This document shows, one piece after another, positions 16,553 to 26,164 of a stretch of DNA of 41,085 bases. A program made the position numbers and the translations under genes. Origin of the DNA: a bacterium UBA6154 (GTDB lineage: Bacteria; Actinomycetota; Actinomycetes; S36-B12); assembly GCA_002422375.1 (NCBI GenBank), contig DIUQ01000056.1, positions 1 to 41,085 of the forward strand, in the 5' to 3' direction. The first letter of the stretch is position 1, and each line of letters starts with the position of its first letter. The notes under the pieces were generated by a model. That model was given only the letters and a program-made list of their open reading frames with translations. It was not told the origin of the DNA and did no database searches.

Positions 16553-17791
16553 CTAGCGTTTCATGAGGTCTGACAACAGGCCCATCTTGTCGGCGTGGAC
16601 GGTTGTCCAATCGTCTGTGAGCACACCACCGGTGTCTCCGGAATTGGGATTCCATGACCAGAACGTCCAGCTGATGCCACGAGATCGGAGGTACTCGGCG
16701 AATTGCTGGATCCATTGACCCTCGATGGTGTCAAGGCCCACATTCTTTGCGCCGAACTCACCGACCAGGAGAGGAGCTATCCCCTTTTTCTGAATGTAGC
16801 CGAACCCGGTATTCCATCGATTCTGCAGGATGGATGCCATGTTCGGGTCGCTGAACCAAGGTTGGGCGAACACGCCCGGCCCGTATTCATGAGGTGAGTA
16901 CACGAGCTTGTTCGACGTGGCGAGCTTCACTGGAGCCGTACGAACTCCCTCGAGATTCCCTCCCCACCAGTGGCGGTCCAACTTTCCGTCGGCAACTGGT
17001 GCCTCAATTCCTTCAATGAGGATAAGGAGACCGGGGTTCTTGGCCAGGACAGCATTGCCGGCGCGCTGAGCAGCTCGGCGCCAGTCCGTCGGTCCTCCGG
17101 TTCCCCACGTCGCCGATCCATGCGGCTCATTTTTTAGATCAGCTGCGATGACCTGCGGCTTGTCTTCGTAGCGCTGTGCGAGCCTCTGCCATGCATCGAT
17201 CCAATCTTTCTCGGTATAGCCACCCTGGCCATACCAGAGCGGATACATAAATCCGTCGTCTAGCTGGGAGTGATTGTCCAAGATCACCATGAGGCCTTGA
17301 GTCCCCGCTTCGTCGATGATGATGTCCATCACCTGCTGCGGGGTCTTTCCATTCAGAGCGGCGTTCCGTCCTCCGCTGTAGTCGATGCCGCTCGTCGATG
17401 AAGATTCGAGGGCTTCGAGGGAAAACGGCAAGCGCACCGTGTTGAATCCCAGTTTTTTAATCTGTCGAAGCATGTCTATGTAGTCTCGAGTCCAGAGACC
17501 GTGAGGCGCATGGTTCGCAGTCTCAAGTCCGAACCAGTTCACGCCCTGAAGGATGGTGGTGTCGCCATTCGCATCAACAATGTCGCCTCCATCGGTTGAG
17601 AGAGGAAGCGCTGGCAGCTCCTGTGCACCCTGCGCGGCCGGGGCAAGAGCGAGCATGCTGGTGAGTACCGCCACGGCGATGCTCACCAGGACCGCGCGCG
17701 CGCCGCGACGTCGCCAAACTGGGCCGCAGGTGCCACGCGTGACTTGTGTCATTCGTGAAGTCAAACACGCATCGTCTCTGCAGTCGGACAT
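16553..17791 (-). CDS. Secreted glycoside hydrolase family 5 (cellulase-like)
   Basis: The 412-residue protein has an N-terminal Sec signal (RRRGARAV, then a hydrophobic stretch to about residue 55). The TIM-barrel catalytic domain carries GVNWFGLE (83-90), ILDNHS (170-175), the acid/base Glu222 in KNEP, HEYG (301-304) and the nucleophile Glu345 in VGEFG. These are the hallmarks of GH5 beta-1,4-glycanases. No carbohydrate-binding module is visible. The start at 17791 has AAGGG 9 bases upstream; ATG 17752 is an alternative without a good site. It probably degrades beta-glucan or mannan outside the cell. Confidence 0.9.
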   Translation of the reverse strand: MSDCRDDACLTSRMTQVTRGTCGPVWRRRGARAVLVSIAVAVLTSMLALAPAAQGAQELPALPLSTDGGDIVDANGDTTILQGVNWFGLETANHAPHGLWTRDYIDMLRQIKKLGFNTVRLPFSLEALESSSTSGIDYSGGRNAALNGKTPQQVMDIIIDEAGTQGLMVILDNHSQLDDGFMYPLWYGQGGYTEKDWIDAWQRLAQRYEDKPQVIAADLKNEPHGSATWGTGGPTDWRRAAQRAGNAVLAKNPGLLILIEGIEAPVADGKLDRHWWGGNLEGVRTAPVKLATSNKLVYSPHEYGPGVFAQPWFSDPNMASILQNRWNTGFGYIQKKGIAPLLVGEFGAKNVGLDTIEGQWIQQFAEYLRSRGISWTFWSWNPNSGDTGGVLTDDWTTVHADKMGLLSDLMKR

Positions 17792-17883
17792 CTTGTGTAG
17801 CCCTTGTGCGGTTTTCGTGTGTACCGGGCGAGAAGAGTTCCCATGCCGATTCGTTTGGCAGGAACATGGGTCTACCCTCAGGT

Positions 17884-18528
17884 ATGCCCAGTATTCCGCG
17901 TGGTCGAGTGGTCACCGTCGAGGATGAGGCCTTTACGCGCAATCTGGTTGCCGGTGCGCTAGAGAGCGAGGGCTGGGAGGTTCGGGCTTGCACCACAATT
18001 GCTGAGGCCATCGCCGCGATTGAGGAAGTTGAGCCGCACGTAGTCATGTGTGATCTCGACCTGGGTCCTGGTCCATCTGGTGTAGACCTCTGCCAACGTC
18101 TGGGTGACGAGTGGCCGTGGATCGGCATTGTTGTGCTGACGGCCCACACGTCCCCGGAACTTGCAGTGGACTCGATAGGAAAACTACCGAAGGATGTCAT
18201 CTACCTGGTTAAGAGCGGAGTCTCCTCACCTCAGAAACTCTCCGAGGCGGTGGAATCAGCAATTATGGGGAGATTCGACGATGATCAAGTGTCGAGTGAC
18301 AAGCGCGGCATGATTGTGCTCAGCCACGAACAAGGGGAGGTGCTCCGGCTCATTGCGCAGGCGTATTCGAATGCGGCAATAGCACAGCAACGCGGAACAA
18401 CGCTCCGGGCCGCCGAAGCAATGGTGCATCGGGTATTTCAAGCACTCGGGATCGAGAATCGCCCGGAGGTGAATGCTCGGGTTCAGTCGGCCATGATGTG
18501 GAACTCGGGAAGAGTACGAATCCGCTGA
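17884..18528 (+). CDS. Response regulator, receiver plus LuxR-like HTH
   Basis: The protein has about 214 residues. The receiver domain has acidic residues VEDE near the start, phosphoacceptor Asp57 in MCDLD, a Thr in VLTAH (about 86) and Lys110 in LVKSG. The output domain begins with LSHEQGEVLRLIAQAYSNAA and continues as a LuxR/NarL-type helix-turn-helix, somewhat divergent. Start candidates are ATG 17884 and ATG 17866; neither has an ideal ribosome site. The stop TGA overlaps the ATG of the sensor kinase gene (TGATG), so the pair is translationally coupled. Target genes are not evident; the GH5 gene is divergent and 92 bp away. Confidence 0.85.
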   Translation: MPSIPRGRVVTVEDEAFTRNLVAGALESEGWEVRACTTIAEAIAAIEEVEPHVVMCDLDLGPGPSGVDLCQRLGDEWPWIGIVVLTAHTSPELAVDSIGKLPKDVIYLVKSGVSSPQKLSEAVESAIMGRFDDDQVSSDKRGMIVLSHEQGEVLRLIAQAYSNAAIAQQRGTTLRAAEAMVHRVFQALGIENRPEVNARVQSAMMWNSGRVRIR

Positions 18529-20354
18529 TGCCCCGCATCACCGCATTTGTCCCTCAAGGCACTTCCCTCAGGAGACTTTTTGAAGAGTGCGCCTACTTTG
18601 CGCTGAAACCGCGCACCTTCCTTTTCTTCGGTGCGATCAGCCTGATGGCGACGCTCCTACGCACTGTGCGCTGGGACCTGGGGACGCCAGTCAATATCGC
18701 CAGCTTCTTCTTGATGTCAATGCTGCTCTATGCAATCGGTGGTCTGCTTGGGGTTTTGCTGCTACGTCGGACCGATCGGCAACGTCTTCCGCTTCTCGCG
18801 TTACTTCTGTGGACTTCTATCGCGGCCATCCGGCGCATCATGGAGCTTTTAACTGCGGGTGCTTTAGATGCGGCAGGAGTTGACAGTTCCCCGTTCCCCA
18901 TCATCCTGGCGATTGTCTCAACCCTGGTGTGGGTCACCCTCATCGCTGGCCTTCAAGGGGTAAATGCGCTTCGACGGCTAACGTCCGAGGAAGTCGAGGC
19001 AAATATCCGGCAGCTGCGTCAGCTCAATGCGAAGCGCTGGACCCAACTCGAGGATGAGCGAACCACAATGGCGTTGTGGGTTCGGCGAACGGTAACGCCG
19101 ACACTGGACCAACTATCGGCGATGATCTCTTCCAATCTCATCCAGTGGAAAGAACCTGGATTCGCTGCGCGAGTGGCGGAAATCGCCGAGAGATCACGCG
19201 AGCTAGTACGCCAAGCAAGTCATTCCATGAACCGGCTGGGGGGTCGAGCGGATGCTCTCAACATTTCTGGAGTAGCAGTACCTGATGAATCTCCACGGCA
19301 CCGGTCAGCACTTATCGCCCGCGAGGTTCGTGTTGCTCCAGTGGCATCAGCTCTCGTCGGTCTCACCGTGCTCGGCCTTTCTGCCCCGGCAATTCGCCCG
19401 GTTTCCATCTTGGCCATCGCGGTCGGTCTGCCCTGCACATTCGCGTTCTTATGGCTTCTCCAGTTTGTGACCGAGCCAATTCATCAACGAGTGGGAACAC
19501 CACGGATAGTGGCTGTGTTGGTAGCAAACTTGATCGCGGTTCTAGGGGCGCTTTTTGTCGCGGATTCTGCAGCCCGATGGTCCACAGCTCAATGGTTTCC
19601 CGACGCGACTGCTACCCCCTTTATCCTCCCTTTGGTCAATCCCGGATATGTCATAGTCCTTGTGGTCGCCGCCTTGATCGTCACCACTGGCGCTGCCCTG
19701 ATCGTGGCTGATGCCCAGGTATGGGCGGAGGCCGAGGAGAGGCTGAATACCACGCGGGCTGATTTGGGCCAACTGGAGCGGGACATGACTCGTCAGTTTG
19801 AACAGATGTGCGCCCAGTCGACTGCCATGCTCCATGGGCCAATTCAAGGCCGGTTGGCGACCATCGCCATGACCCTGCGGTTCGAAGAAAGTGAGGTTTC
19901 TCGGGCAACAGTGAACTCGTGCAGTGCCTTGCTCGACGCCTGCCAGCACGAATTGGTTCGGATAGGTGAGGACCCATTCAGCGAGCACCGAACTGTCGAG
20001 GAGGTGCTTGAAGACTTGCGAGCCCAATGGATGGGGCTCCTTGCCGTCAGTTGGAAGCTCGACCCGACCATGAAGGTGCAACTGGACGGCAGCGTCCCCC
20101 AACTTCGCAACTTCGAGACGTTGATCGCTGACCTTGCAAGCAACGCGTCGCGGCATGGTGCGGCTCGCCAGGTGCAGTTGATGATCGCTCCGGAGAAGAA
20201 TGGGATTCGGGTTGTCGCCCGAGACGACGGTCGAGGACCGGAACTACCCGTCACTATGGGCATGGGCTTAAGCGATGCTCAGACCCGCACGTCGAAGATC
20301 GTGATAGACGCAGATGGATGGTGCGTTGTCACTGTCCACTTATCATCGTTCTAG
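18528..20354 (+). CDS. Sensor histidine kinase with two membrane modules
   Basis: The 608-residue kinase has about four membrane helices in residues 20-145 and several more in 265-390, separated by a polar helical stretch. Then come a LiaS/NarX-like dimerisation region with a probable phospho-His436 in MLHGPIQGRL and an ATPase domain with SNASRHG (538-544), DDGRG and GMGL. The usual Asp after the phospho-His is Gly here. The ATP-binding end is short but carries the N and G boxes. The ATG at 18528 overlaps the stop of the response regulator and is the chosen start. I infer a membrane-stress or lipophilic-signal sensor, because no extracellular domain is present. Confidence 0.85.
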   Translation: MPRITAFVPQGTSLRRLFEECAYFALKPRTFLFFGAISLMATLLRTVRWDLGTPVNIASFFLMSMLLYAIGGLLGVLLLRRTDRQRLPLLALLLWTSIAAIRRIMELLTAGALDAAGVDSSPFPIILAIVSTLVWVTLIAGLQGVNALRRLTSEEVEANIRQLRQLNAKRWTQLEDERTTMALWVRRTVTPTLDQLSAMISSNLIQWKEPGFAARVAEIAERSRELVRQASHSMNRLGGRADALNISGVAVPDESPRHRSALIAREVRVAPVASALVGLTVLGLSAPAIRPVSILAIAVGLPCTFAFLWLLQFVTEPIHQRVGTPRIVAVLVANLIAVLGALFVADSAARWSTAQWFPDATATPFILPLVNPGYVIVLVVAALIVTTGAALIVADAQVWAEAEERLNTTRADLGQLERDMTRQFEQMCAQSTAMLHGPIQGRLATIAMTLRFEESEVSRATVNSCSALLDACQHELVRIGEDPFSEHRTVEEVLEDLRAQWMGLLAVSWKLDPTMKVQLDGSVPQLRNFETLIADLASNASRHGAARQVQLMIAPEKNGIRVVARDDGRGPELPVTMGMGLSDAQTRTSKIVIDADGWCVVTVHLSSF

Positions 20355-20381
20355 GAGAGCCCCGGCTGCCTTGGACATTTG

Positions 20382-22595
20382 TTAAGTCTTTGCGCGGAAC
20401 GTCACCCGCATGGGATCCCGGAGCCCATTCAGGATTGCTACGGAGTGGCGCGGACTGGGAGCGGTGAACCGAACTCCAGGCGTTGGGTTATTTCCCGGGC
20501 CGCCATCGTTGTAGAGCGGCGAGTAGCCGTCGCCCTGAGCAGGAATCTCAAGGATCTTAATTCGTTCAGCGGCCTTTTCACTGCCGGAGAGAATGATGTC
20601 TATGTGGTTTTCGCTGTCTTCCCGATAACACTGGTCGTAGGTGTCTTGCTTCAATCCAAGATCGGCTAGTCCTTCGATGCGAATCGGGTAGCCGTCAATG
20701 CGATAAGTCTTTCCTTGTTCAGTCAGTGGTACCCGGGTTCCATCGTTTTCAATACCCACGAGGCGGAAGTGTTTGCGGTAGTCACCCGGGTGCAGGCCAA
20801 AAATACCGTCGGGTGAAAAGGCTCCGCCAGCTGTCAACATCCGCATACGGAATTTGGCCCTGTTCTTGCCGAACATAGAGACCCCATCGTTAGGCAGTAA
20901 TCCTTGTTTGAGCGGAACGGGTCCGCTTTCACCGAGCGTGGACATGCGAGTCATCTTTGCGGCGATGGCTATTGGGCCAGTCCATTTTTTCGGATCGCTG
21001 GATTGATTGTCGTAGGGCGTCACGTCGTTGGTAATGGACATGCCAACTGCGCTGACGAGCCTGCCTCTGGGGCCAACAAGTTGCAGCGGAGTGGAGTCCT
21101 TAACGATCTCGACCTTCACTGGATAGCGTACGTCGGGATCATTCTTGGGAAGACGGTTACCGAATTCACCGTTCAGAATGAGCACTGAGCGTTCGTTGTA
21201 TTCGAAATTTGGGATAACCGTTGCCGACACTGCTTTTGCGATAGATCCATTATTCAACGTAACCTTGAAATCGGTGCCGTCAAGTGTGCTTGGACGCACC
21301 GGCCATGAAGTCTGTACTTGAACCACGTCCAAGAACTCCCCACGAACACCGCTACCGGCGTAGTACTGCTCTGGAGATAACGCAGTGGTGTGCGAGATGG
21401 TGGTGGGTGGTGAACTGCACTGCGTGATCGTGTTCCATGCGCCGCCAGCTGCGACGACGGCGGCACGGGCAATCTCAAAATCGGTGTCATCTGAATTCGG
21501 AATGCCGATGATTCCATCGAAATTCAAGGTCAAGGACATGAGTCGAGGAGTGGTGTCCCACATGTCGGCGCCAATCATGATGTCCCGTTTCAAGATGGGT
21601 GCGATGGTCGGCCCATTTTCTCCGGCACTGGCTGAACGGGGAATTTCGAATCGCGGCAGGTCTGGAAAGTACTCCTGGTAATCGCTGAAGAGAACCTGGC
21701 CATTCTCGCTACTTATCAGGGCATCTGCGACTGGAGTAGGAATGGGAGTCCAGTGCGCGGGGAAATTAGCAGCCAGTTCGGGGCTGGCGCTGTACGTCAA
21801 AACAAAGTTGATGAGCCACAACGGGGGTGGCATGGAGATGCCTACGAGGGAAGGCGTTCCATCCTTAGAGTTGGGTGCGAGTTCATCTGGCTCCGACGCT
21901 GACTGAGCCGCTGGACCAAAGGGAACGAATGAGGTGAATGCGGACGCATAGAGGGCACGCAACGAATCAGCGGCACCGTTCTTGAGCATGAACTGGTTCA
22001 CATAGCCGCACTGAATGCCAGGTGGGATGGTGCTCTTAATCTCCTCCTTGTCACAAAGGGCTTGTGGTAGGAGAAGGTAGTTGAAAGTTCGCGCAGGAGA
22101 GCCGTCGTGCCCCGGGCTCTCCAGCACTCCCTCCGGGGTGACGATGAGGCCATAACTCGCCAGGCGGATTGCGGTGAGTTCACCGTCGACCACGCGTGAG
22201 TATTCGGATCCGATCGTGTTTGTCAGATAGCGAATGCTGTCGACGATGATCTTCCCGGAGCGGCGGGTCTCAGGGGTTCCGCCTCCTACCCCGCCACCTG
22301 TGAGCATCAGCCGAAGCTGTCGTTTGGTGAGTGCCATGTTTTTTGGGAAACCTAATTTCCGCGCCAGAGCATCTGCTCGCCGTTGTCCCAACGGCATGTT
22401 TATCTGCGCATCAAACGTGGCCTTCGGGGCGGACAGATGTGCGTACTGAGGTGGACCTAGATAAGGCTGCTCGAAGCCTGTGTCGCGCGGCTCTGCGGAG
22501 GCAGGCACCGCCATGGTACCCGCGCTGGTCACGATCATGGCCAACGCGATGACGCCAACCAAGCCGCGCCTTTTTCTCGGTAACCGATCAGACAC
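20382..22595 (-). CDS. Large secreted protein of unknown function (sulfatase operon)
   Basis: A protein of about 737 residues with a signal peptide (DRLPRKRRG, hydrophobic core, cleavage near ASAEP). I do not recognise a family. It has a glycine-rich GGGVGGG in its first 100 residues and is strand-rich with many Pro and Gly later on. No catalytic signature is apparent. The start is GTG 22595: GGGAGG lies 5 bases upstream and the start overlaps the sulfatase stop by eight bases. The longer frame to 22778 has no such support. It is the third gene of a coupled operon with a beta-helix protein and a sulfatase. A role in binding or processing the same sulfated substrate is plausible. Confidence 0.75.
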   Translation of the reverse strand: MSDRLPRKRRGLVGVIALAMIVTSAGTMAVPASAEPRDTGFEQPYLGPPQYAHLSAPKATFDAQINMPLGQRRADALARKLGFPKNMALTKRQLRLMLTGGGVGGGTPETRRSGKIIVDSIRYLTNTIGSEYSRVVDGELTAIRLASYGLIVTPEGVLESPGHDGSPARTFNYLLLPQALCDKEEIKSTIPPGIQCGYVNQFMLKNGAADSLRALYASAFTSFVPFGPAAQSASEPDELAPNSKDGTPSLVGISMPPPLWLINFVLTYSASPELAANFPAHWTPIPTPVADALISSENGQVLFSDYQEYFPDLPRFEIPRSASAGENGPTIAPILKRDIMIGADMWDTTPRLMSLTLNFDGIIGIPNSDDTDFEIARAAVVAAGGAWNTITQCSSPPTTISHTTALSPEQYYAGSGVRGEFLDVVQVQTSWPVRPSTLDGTDFKVTLNNGSIAKAVSATVIPNFEYNERSVLILNGEFGNRLPKNDPDVRYPVKVEIVKDSTPLQLVGPRGRLVSAVGMSITNDVTPYDNQSSDPKKWTGPIAIAAKMTRMSTLGESGPVPLKQGLLPNDGVSMFGKNRAKFRMRMLTAGGAFSPDGIFGLHPGDYRKHFRLVGIENDGTRVPLTEQGKTYRIDGYPIRIEGLADLGLKQDTYDQCYREDSENHIDIILSGSEKAAERIKILEIPAQGDGYSPLYNDGGPGNNPTPGVRFTAPSPRHSVAILNGLRDPMRVTFRAKT

Positions 22596-24516
22596 CGATG
22601 CCTCCCAAGGGCAGTGAAAGCCTTGGCTGACGGGCTGGCTCAAGGCGTTTTTCTCGCCGCTGTGCAATAAGCAGGCCGGCCAAAACCGCAGCGGTCGCAG
22701 CGTGAGCGGGCTTACCCGCAAGATTGTTGAGCTCCGTCGGATCCTGGCTGACGTTGTAGATCTCAATTTGATCTGCAACGGGTGATTTCTTGACGGTTAT
22801 CTCGGCGCTATGTGTTCCTGCATCTGTCATCTTGCCATCGATATGCGCGGTGACGTCCTGCTTACCCGGGGAGCTCCAGAAGTCCGGGTTGTCGAAGTAC
22901 CGGCTGTACTTCCACTGCTCTAGGGCTCCATCGGCACCCGTGGGCAGCCTTGCGATGACAGTTTCTACGTGGTTGGGCTGAGCCACGGCGTAGAACATCT
23001 CCCCGTTGAAAGCGACCTGGTCGCTGCCTCTCGTCGGCTCGTCGTCGGTCATGAAGTACTGCGGTGTGTTGTAGCGAGATGCCTCCACTTCACCGAGCAG
23101 GAACGGCGTGAGATCTCGGCCAGTGAAGTCGCGGACCTGGGTGTGTGTCTTCCTCAGGCGGCGTTGCACAGCACGTAGATCGACACCTGCCATGCCGAGC
23201 ATGGTGGGGAGCAGATCTGCATGGGAGGTCAGTGCATCGGTCGTGCGAGCTTCAGGAAATAGTGCAGGGTTCTTTATGACGAAGGGAACGCGCAGTACTT
23301 CGTCGTAGGCCTGATGCCACTTCTGGAACAACCCACCGTGGGACCCGAGCAGTTCACCATGATCGGAGAGGAAGATGACCACAGTGTCGCGTCGAGTCCT
23401 TGGGTCGCTGCTCTCCAGAGCATCCATGACTTTGCCGACATGTTTGTCGACGTTCGCCTGGAGTTGGTAGTAGAAGCGTCGGTACGCTTCATTGTTCTGG
23501 CTGCGCTGAAAGGCTTGTTGATAAACCTCCCGGTAACTGGACTGAGCCGAAGGCTTTGTACTCAAGTCTTCGGTACTTGAGACGCGGTACCGATCATCGA
23601 AGAGCCGCTCCGGCACGGTTGATCCCTCGAGTTGCTTTGCTAGGTAGTAGGCCGGTGACGCCAGCGTGAGATCACCCCACAAGGTGATGTCATGAGGATC
23701 CACAAAGGAAGTAACCAACAGCCAGGGTCTGTTTGCCGTCCGCAACCGCGCCAACTGGTCGGCGCCTTGACGTGCATAAACTTCATCACGCCCCATGCCG
23801 TTCGGGCCTGCAGATGAAGCGGAGTTCAGCGGATTCTTTCCGTGGGGCTCGGGACCCACCCAGCCATCGAATCCGTAGGGGGCAAGCCGGTTGGCCTCGA
23901 GGTAGATGTCTTCCATGTCAGGCAGTGGTGTGCCATTGCTGTCGTAGGTAGCCACGGCGTCGTAGGAGCCGGGCTCATAGAGGTCGGCATCACTCACATG
24001 CCATTTGCCCTTGTAGTACGTCTCGTACCCGGCGGCGCGGAAGTAGTGGCCCATTGTGGGGACGCCCGTCGGGTCAAGCCAGTACAGGTCCTCTTCGATA
24101 GCGCTCTTGGCTGCTCCTGAAGTCTGGCTCACACCGTGGAGCGAGGGATATTGACCAGTGAAGATGGAGGCTCGGCTCGGCGCACAGGCAGCGGCCATGA
24201 TGTGGTGGTTTTCGAAACTCATTCCGTTCTTACTGATCGAGTTGATATTGCGCAGGTTCGTGCGCCGCCACGCTTTAAGTTCCGCCGACTCGTAGATCGG
24301 GGCATACCGCATCTCGTCAACGACGATGACCAGGAAATTGGGTCGCCGTGTGATGCGACCTCGTGGCGTGAAGGGGAGCAGGGAGTCCACCTCCGCGGCC
24401 TGGCTGGTACCTGCCGTGGACAGTGCAGCCGCCCCCGCGGATGCACCGAGGAGTTGGAGCATCCGGCGACGGGAGAGACCGCCAGTAGGTGACTCGTTGT
24501 TGACATTGTTCATCAA
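22588..24516 (-). CDS. Tat-exported sulfatase (formylglycine type)
   Basis: The 642-residue protein begins with a twin-arginine signal (SRRRMLQLLG at 15-24). The alkaline-phosphatase-fold sulfatase domain starts at RPNFLVIVVDEMR, and Cys111 in CAPSR is the residue normally converted to formylglycine. A later metal-site region reads LSDHGE. The first metal pair is Asp-Glu (67-68) where most sulfatases have Asp-Asp. No formylglycine-generating enzyme is in the window, so activation would depend on a gene elsewhere. Overlaps of ATGA with the upstream beta-helix gene and eight bases with the downstream gene show tight coupling. It should remove sulfate esters from a polysaccharide or small molecule outside the membrane. 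Confidence 0.9.
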   Translation of the reverse strand: MMNNVNNESPTGGLSRRRMLQLLGASAGAAALSTAGTSQAAEVDSLLPFTPRGRITRRPNFLVIVVDEMRYAPIYESAELKAWRRTNLRNINSISKNGMSFENHHIMAAACAPSRASIFTGQYPSLHGVSQTSGAAKSAIEEDLYWLDPTGVPTMGHYFRAAGYETYYKGKWHVSDADLYEPGSYDAVATYDSNGTPLPDMEDIYLEANRLAPYGFDGWVGPEPHGKNPLNSASSAGPNGMGRDEVYARQGADQLARLRTANRPWLLVTSFVDPHDITLWGDLTLASPAYYLAKQLEGSTVPERLFDDRYRVSSTEDLSTKPSAQSSYREVYQQAFQRSQNNEAYRRFYYQLQANVDKHVGKVMDALESSDPRTRRDTVVIFLSDHGELLGSHGGLFQKWHQAYDEVLRVPFVIKNPALFPEARTTDALTSHADLLPTMLGMAGVDLRAVQRRLRKTHTQVRDFTGRDLTPFLLGEVEASRYNTPQYFMTDDEPTRGSDQVAFNGEMFYAVAQPNHVETVIARLPTGADGALEQWKYSRYFDNPDFWSSPGKQDVTAHIDGKMTDAGTHSAEITVKKSPVADQIEIYNVSQDPTELNNLAGKPAHAATAAVLAGLLIAQRREKRLEPARQPRLSLPLGGIGV

Positions 24517-25997
24517 AGGCTCTTTCCATTCGGTGCGTAGGGCAGTGGATCGACGGTGTTGTGGAATCCCCGATTGACGATGCGCCCACGAAAGTCATCC
24601 ACGATGAGGTTGTCGCGTGTCATAACACCTAGATCAACCGCAGCGCGAACGGAACGGAAAGCCCGAACATCGTTGTTGTAGGCGATGTTGTCGTGGCCCT
24701 TGTTGATCAGTGTCATGTCGGTGTTGCGCAGATAGGTGAAGTTCAACAAAGCAATACCGAGATGGGCAACGCCAAGGAAGCGATTACCGCGAATCGTTGT
24801 GTTCTGCATGTAAGACGGATTGAAGAAGTTGGGAGTCCCCGCCCAGCCACCGAGTATTGCGGCGAACTGTCGGTTCATGATGCAGGTGTTGCCCTCGATC
24901 AGGGTCAAGCTTTCCTCGTTGCTGTTACCCGTCATGACACAGACGGCGCTCGGTGCTGCCTCACTCATGTCGACGGTGTTGTTGCGAACCACGACAAGTG
25001 TGGCCTCGGAGTCCAAAGGTTTAATTGCCGCTGGGTGCCCCCCATGTCGCACCTCGCCGGGTGTGTTGGTCAGTTGAGCCATGTTGGAGGAGGTAGCTGT
25101 TTGTGTGATTCGATTGTTGGCGATCAGATAAACCGCCCCTGGTCCTCGGCAGCCCTCGATTTCAACAGCCTCACCTGCTCGGATCATGTTGTTGGTGATC
25201 TGGATGCGTGACAGGTGACACTGAGCGAAGGCGAATCCGTTGTCGTCACCGACTGACATGGGAATGTCGTGGTCGATAATGTTCCCGTCAAAGACCACGC
25301 CTCCGGTGAGCTTGGGTCCGTCGGACGTTCCAAGTCGGGTGAATGCCGCGTTGATGGCAGCCGAGTTAGCTTCGGGGACGGGGCCGTATGCAGCGCCTGC
25401 AACTGCAAAGCGGAACTGCTGTCCGGGAATGATTCCGGAAACTCGGTTATTCAGAAAGTTGAAACTTCCACGGACCTGGAGCAGCATCACGGCCATGGTC
25501 TGGGCGCCGTTGAACCAGATCCGCTCCATGGTGATGTTTCCCCACGGACCGCCCGTGTCGAGGATCGCAAACGGGGCTGATCCCGTGGATTTGACGATCG
25601 TGGTGGGAGCGCTTGATGGATCGGTAAGCGATGGATCTCCGGTGCCACTGATCGTCATGGGACCGGGGACGATCACACACAGTGAGCAGGCGCCGAAGTC
25701 GAATGTGCCGACAAGTTGCACGGTTCCCCCGACCGCAAGGAAGGCTTGATTCACCGCAGCCTGCACATTGGTGGGATCGGTCGCCGGATTGTTTTCGCCA
25801 ACGATCGTGAAAACAGCACCGTCATTAGGGGTCTGCTCGATGCCGCTGGCCTGCATGAGGCGATCGACGAGGGCACTGATAGCGGCGCCTCGGTTCACAT
25901 CCTCTGCTTGTGCACTGATGCTCATGAGCGGCAAGGACATGGCGACCAAGCTCAATGCAATGAGCGCTCGCAAACCTACGGACCGGCGACTAAACAT
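24513..25997 (-). CDS. Secreted right-handed beta-helix protein
   Basis: The 494-residue protein has a Sec signal (basic start, hydrophobic stretch, cleavage after ISAQA near residue 31). The body contains many Asn-ending strands such as NRVSG, NNMI, NNRITQ, RNNTVDM and GNRFLG, the pattern of pectate-lyase-like parallel beta-helices. It heads the operon with the sulfatase (ATGA overlap) and the unknown secreted protein. Beta-helix proteins of this type bind or cleave polysaccharides; no catalytic residues can be assigned by eye. The operon promoter should lie in 25998-26164, where I see no distinct motif. Confidence 0.75.
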   Translation of the reverse strand: MFSRRSVGLRALIALSLVAMSLPLMSISAQAEDVNRGAAISALVDRLMQASGIEQTPNDGAVFTIVGENNPATDPTNVQAAVNQAFLAVGGTVQLVGTFDFGACSLCVIVPGPMTISGTGDPSLTDPSSAPTTIVKSTGSAPFAILDTGGPWGNITMERIWFNGAQTMAVMLLQVRGSFNFLNNRVSGIIPGQQFRFAVAGAAYGPVPEANSAAINAAFTRLGTSDGPKLTGGVVFDGNIIDHDIPMSVGDDNGFAFAQCHLSRIQITNNMIRAGEAVEIEGCRGPGAVYLIANNRITQTATSSNMAQLTNTPGEVRHGGHPAAIKPLDSEATLVVVRNNTVDMSEAAPSAVCVMTGNSNEESLTLIEGNTCIMNRQFAAILGGWAGTPNFFNPSYMQNTTIRGNRFLGVAHLGIALLNFTYLRNTDMTLINKGHDNIAYNNDVRAFRSVRAAVDLGVMTRDNLIVDDFRGRIVNRGFHNTVDPLPYAPNGKSL

Positions 25998-26164
25998 GTA
26001 CTAGGACTCCTGCCGATGATGTTCGGGTGTACCAAAACATGGTGCGAGTTAGACAATAATTTCCAGTGAAGGGAAAGTCACACCTGAGGACGGTGCGATA
26101 TTCGGGTTTCACTCACGGGCTGAAGTTCGTTCACCGTGTGCAGACAGATTGCGAGTCGGTCGTC

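Noticed and set aside
15390..16715. A 441-codon open frame on the minus strand opposite the LCAT-like lipoprotein gene.
   Set aside because: No recognisable motif or signal, and the plus strand carries a lipobox, CHSQG and other family features; this is a shadow frame.
19542..20156. A 204-codon minus-strand frame inside the first histidine kinase gene.
   Set aside because: Its region encodes membrane helices, the phospho-His region and part of the ATPase domain on the plus strand; the minus-strand translation has no recognisable feature.
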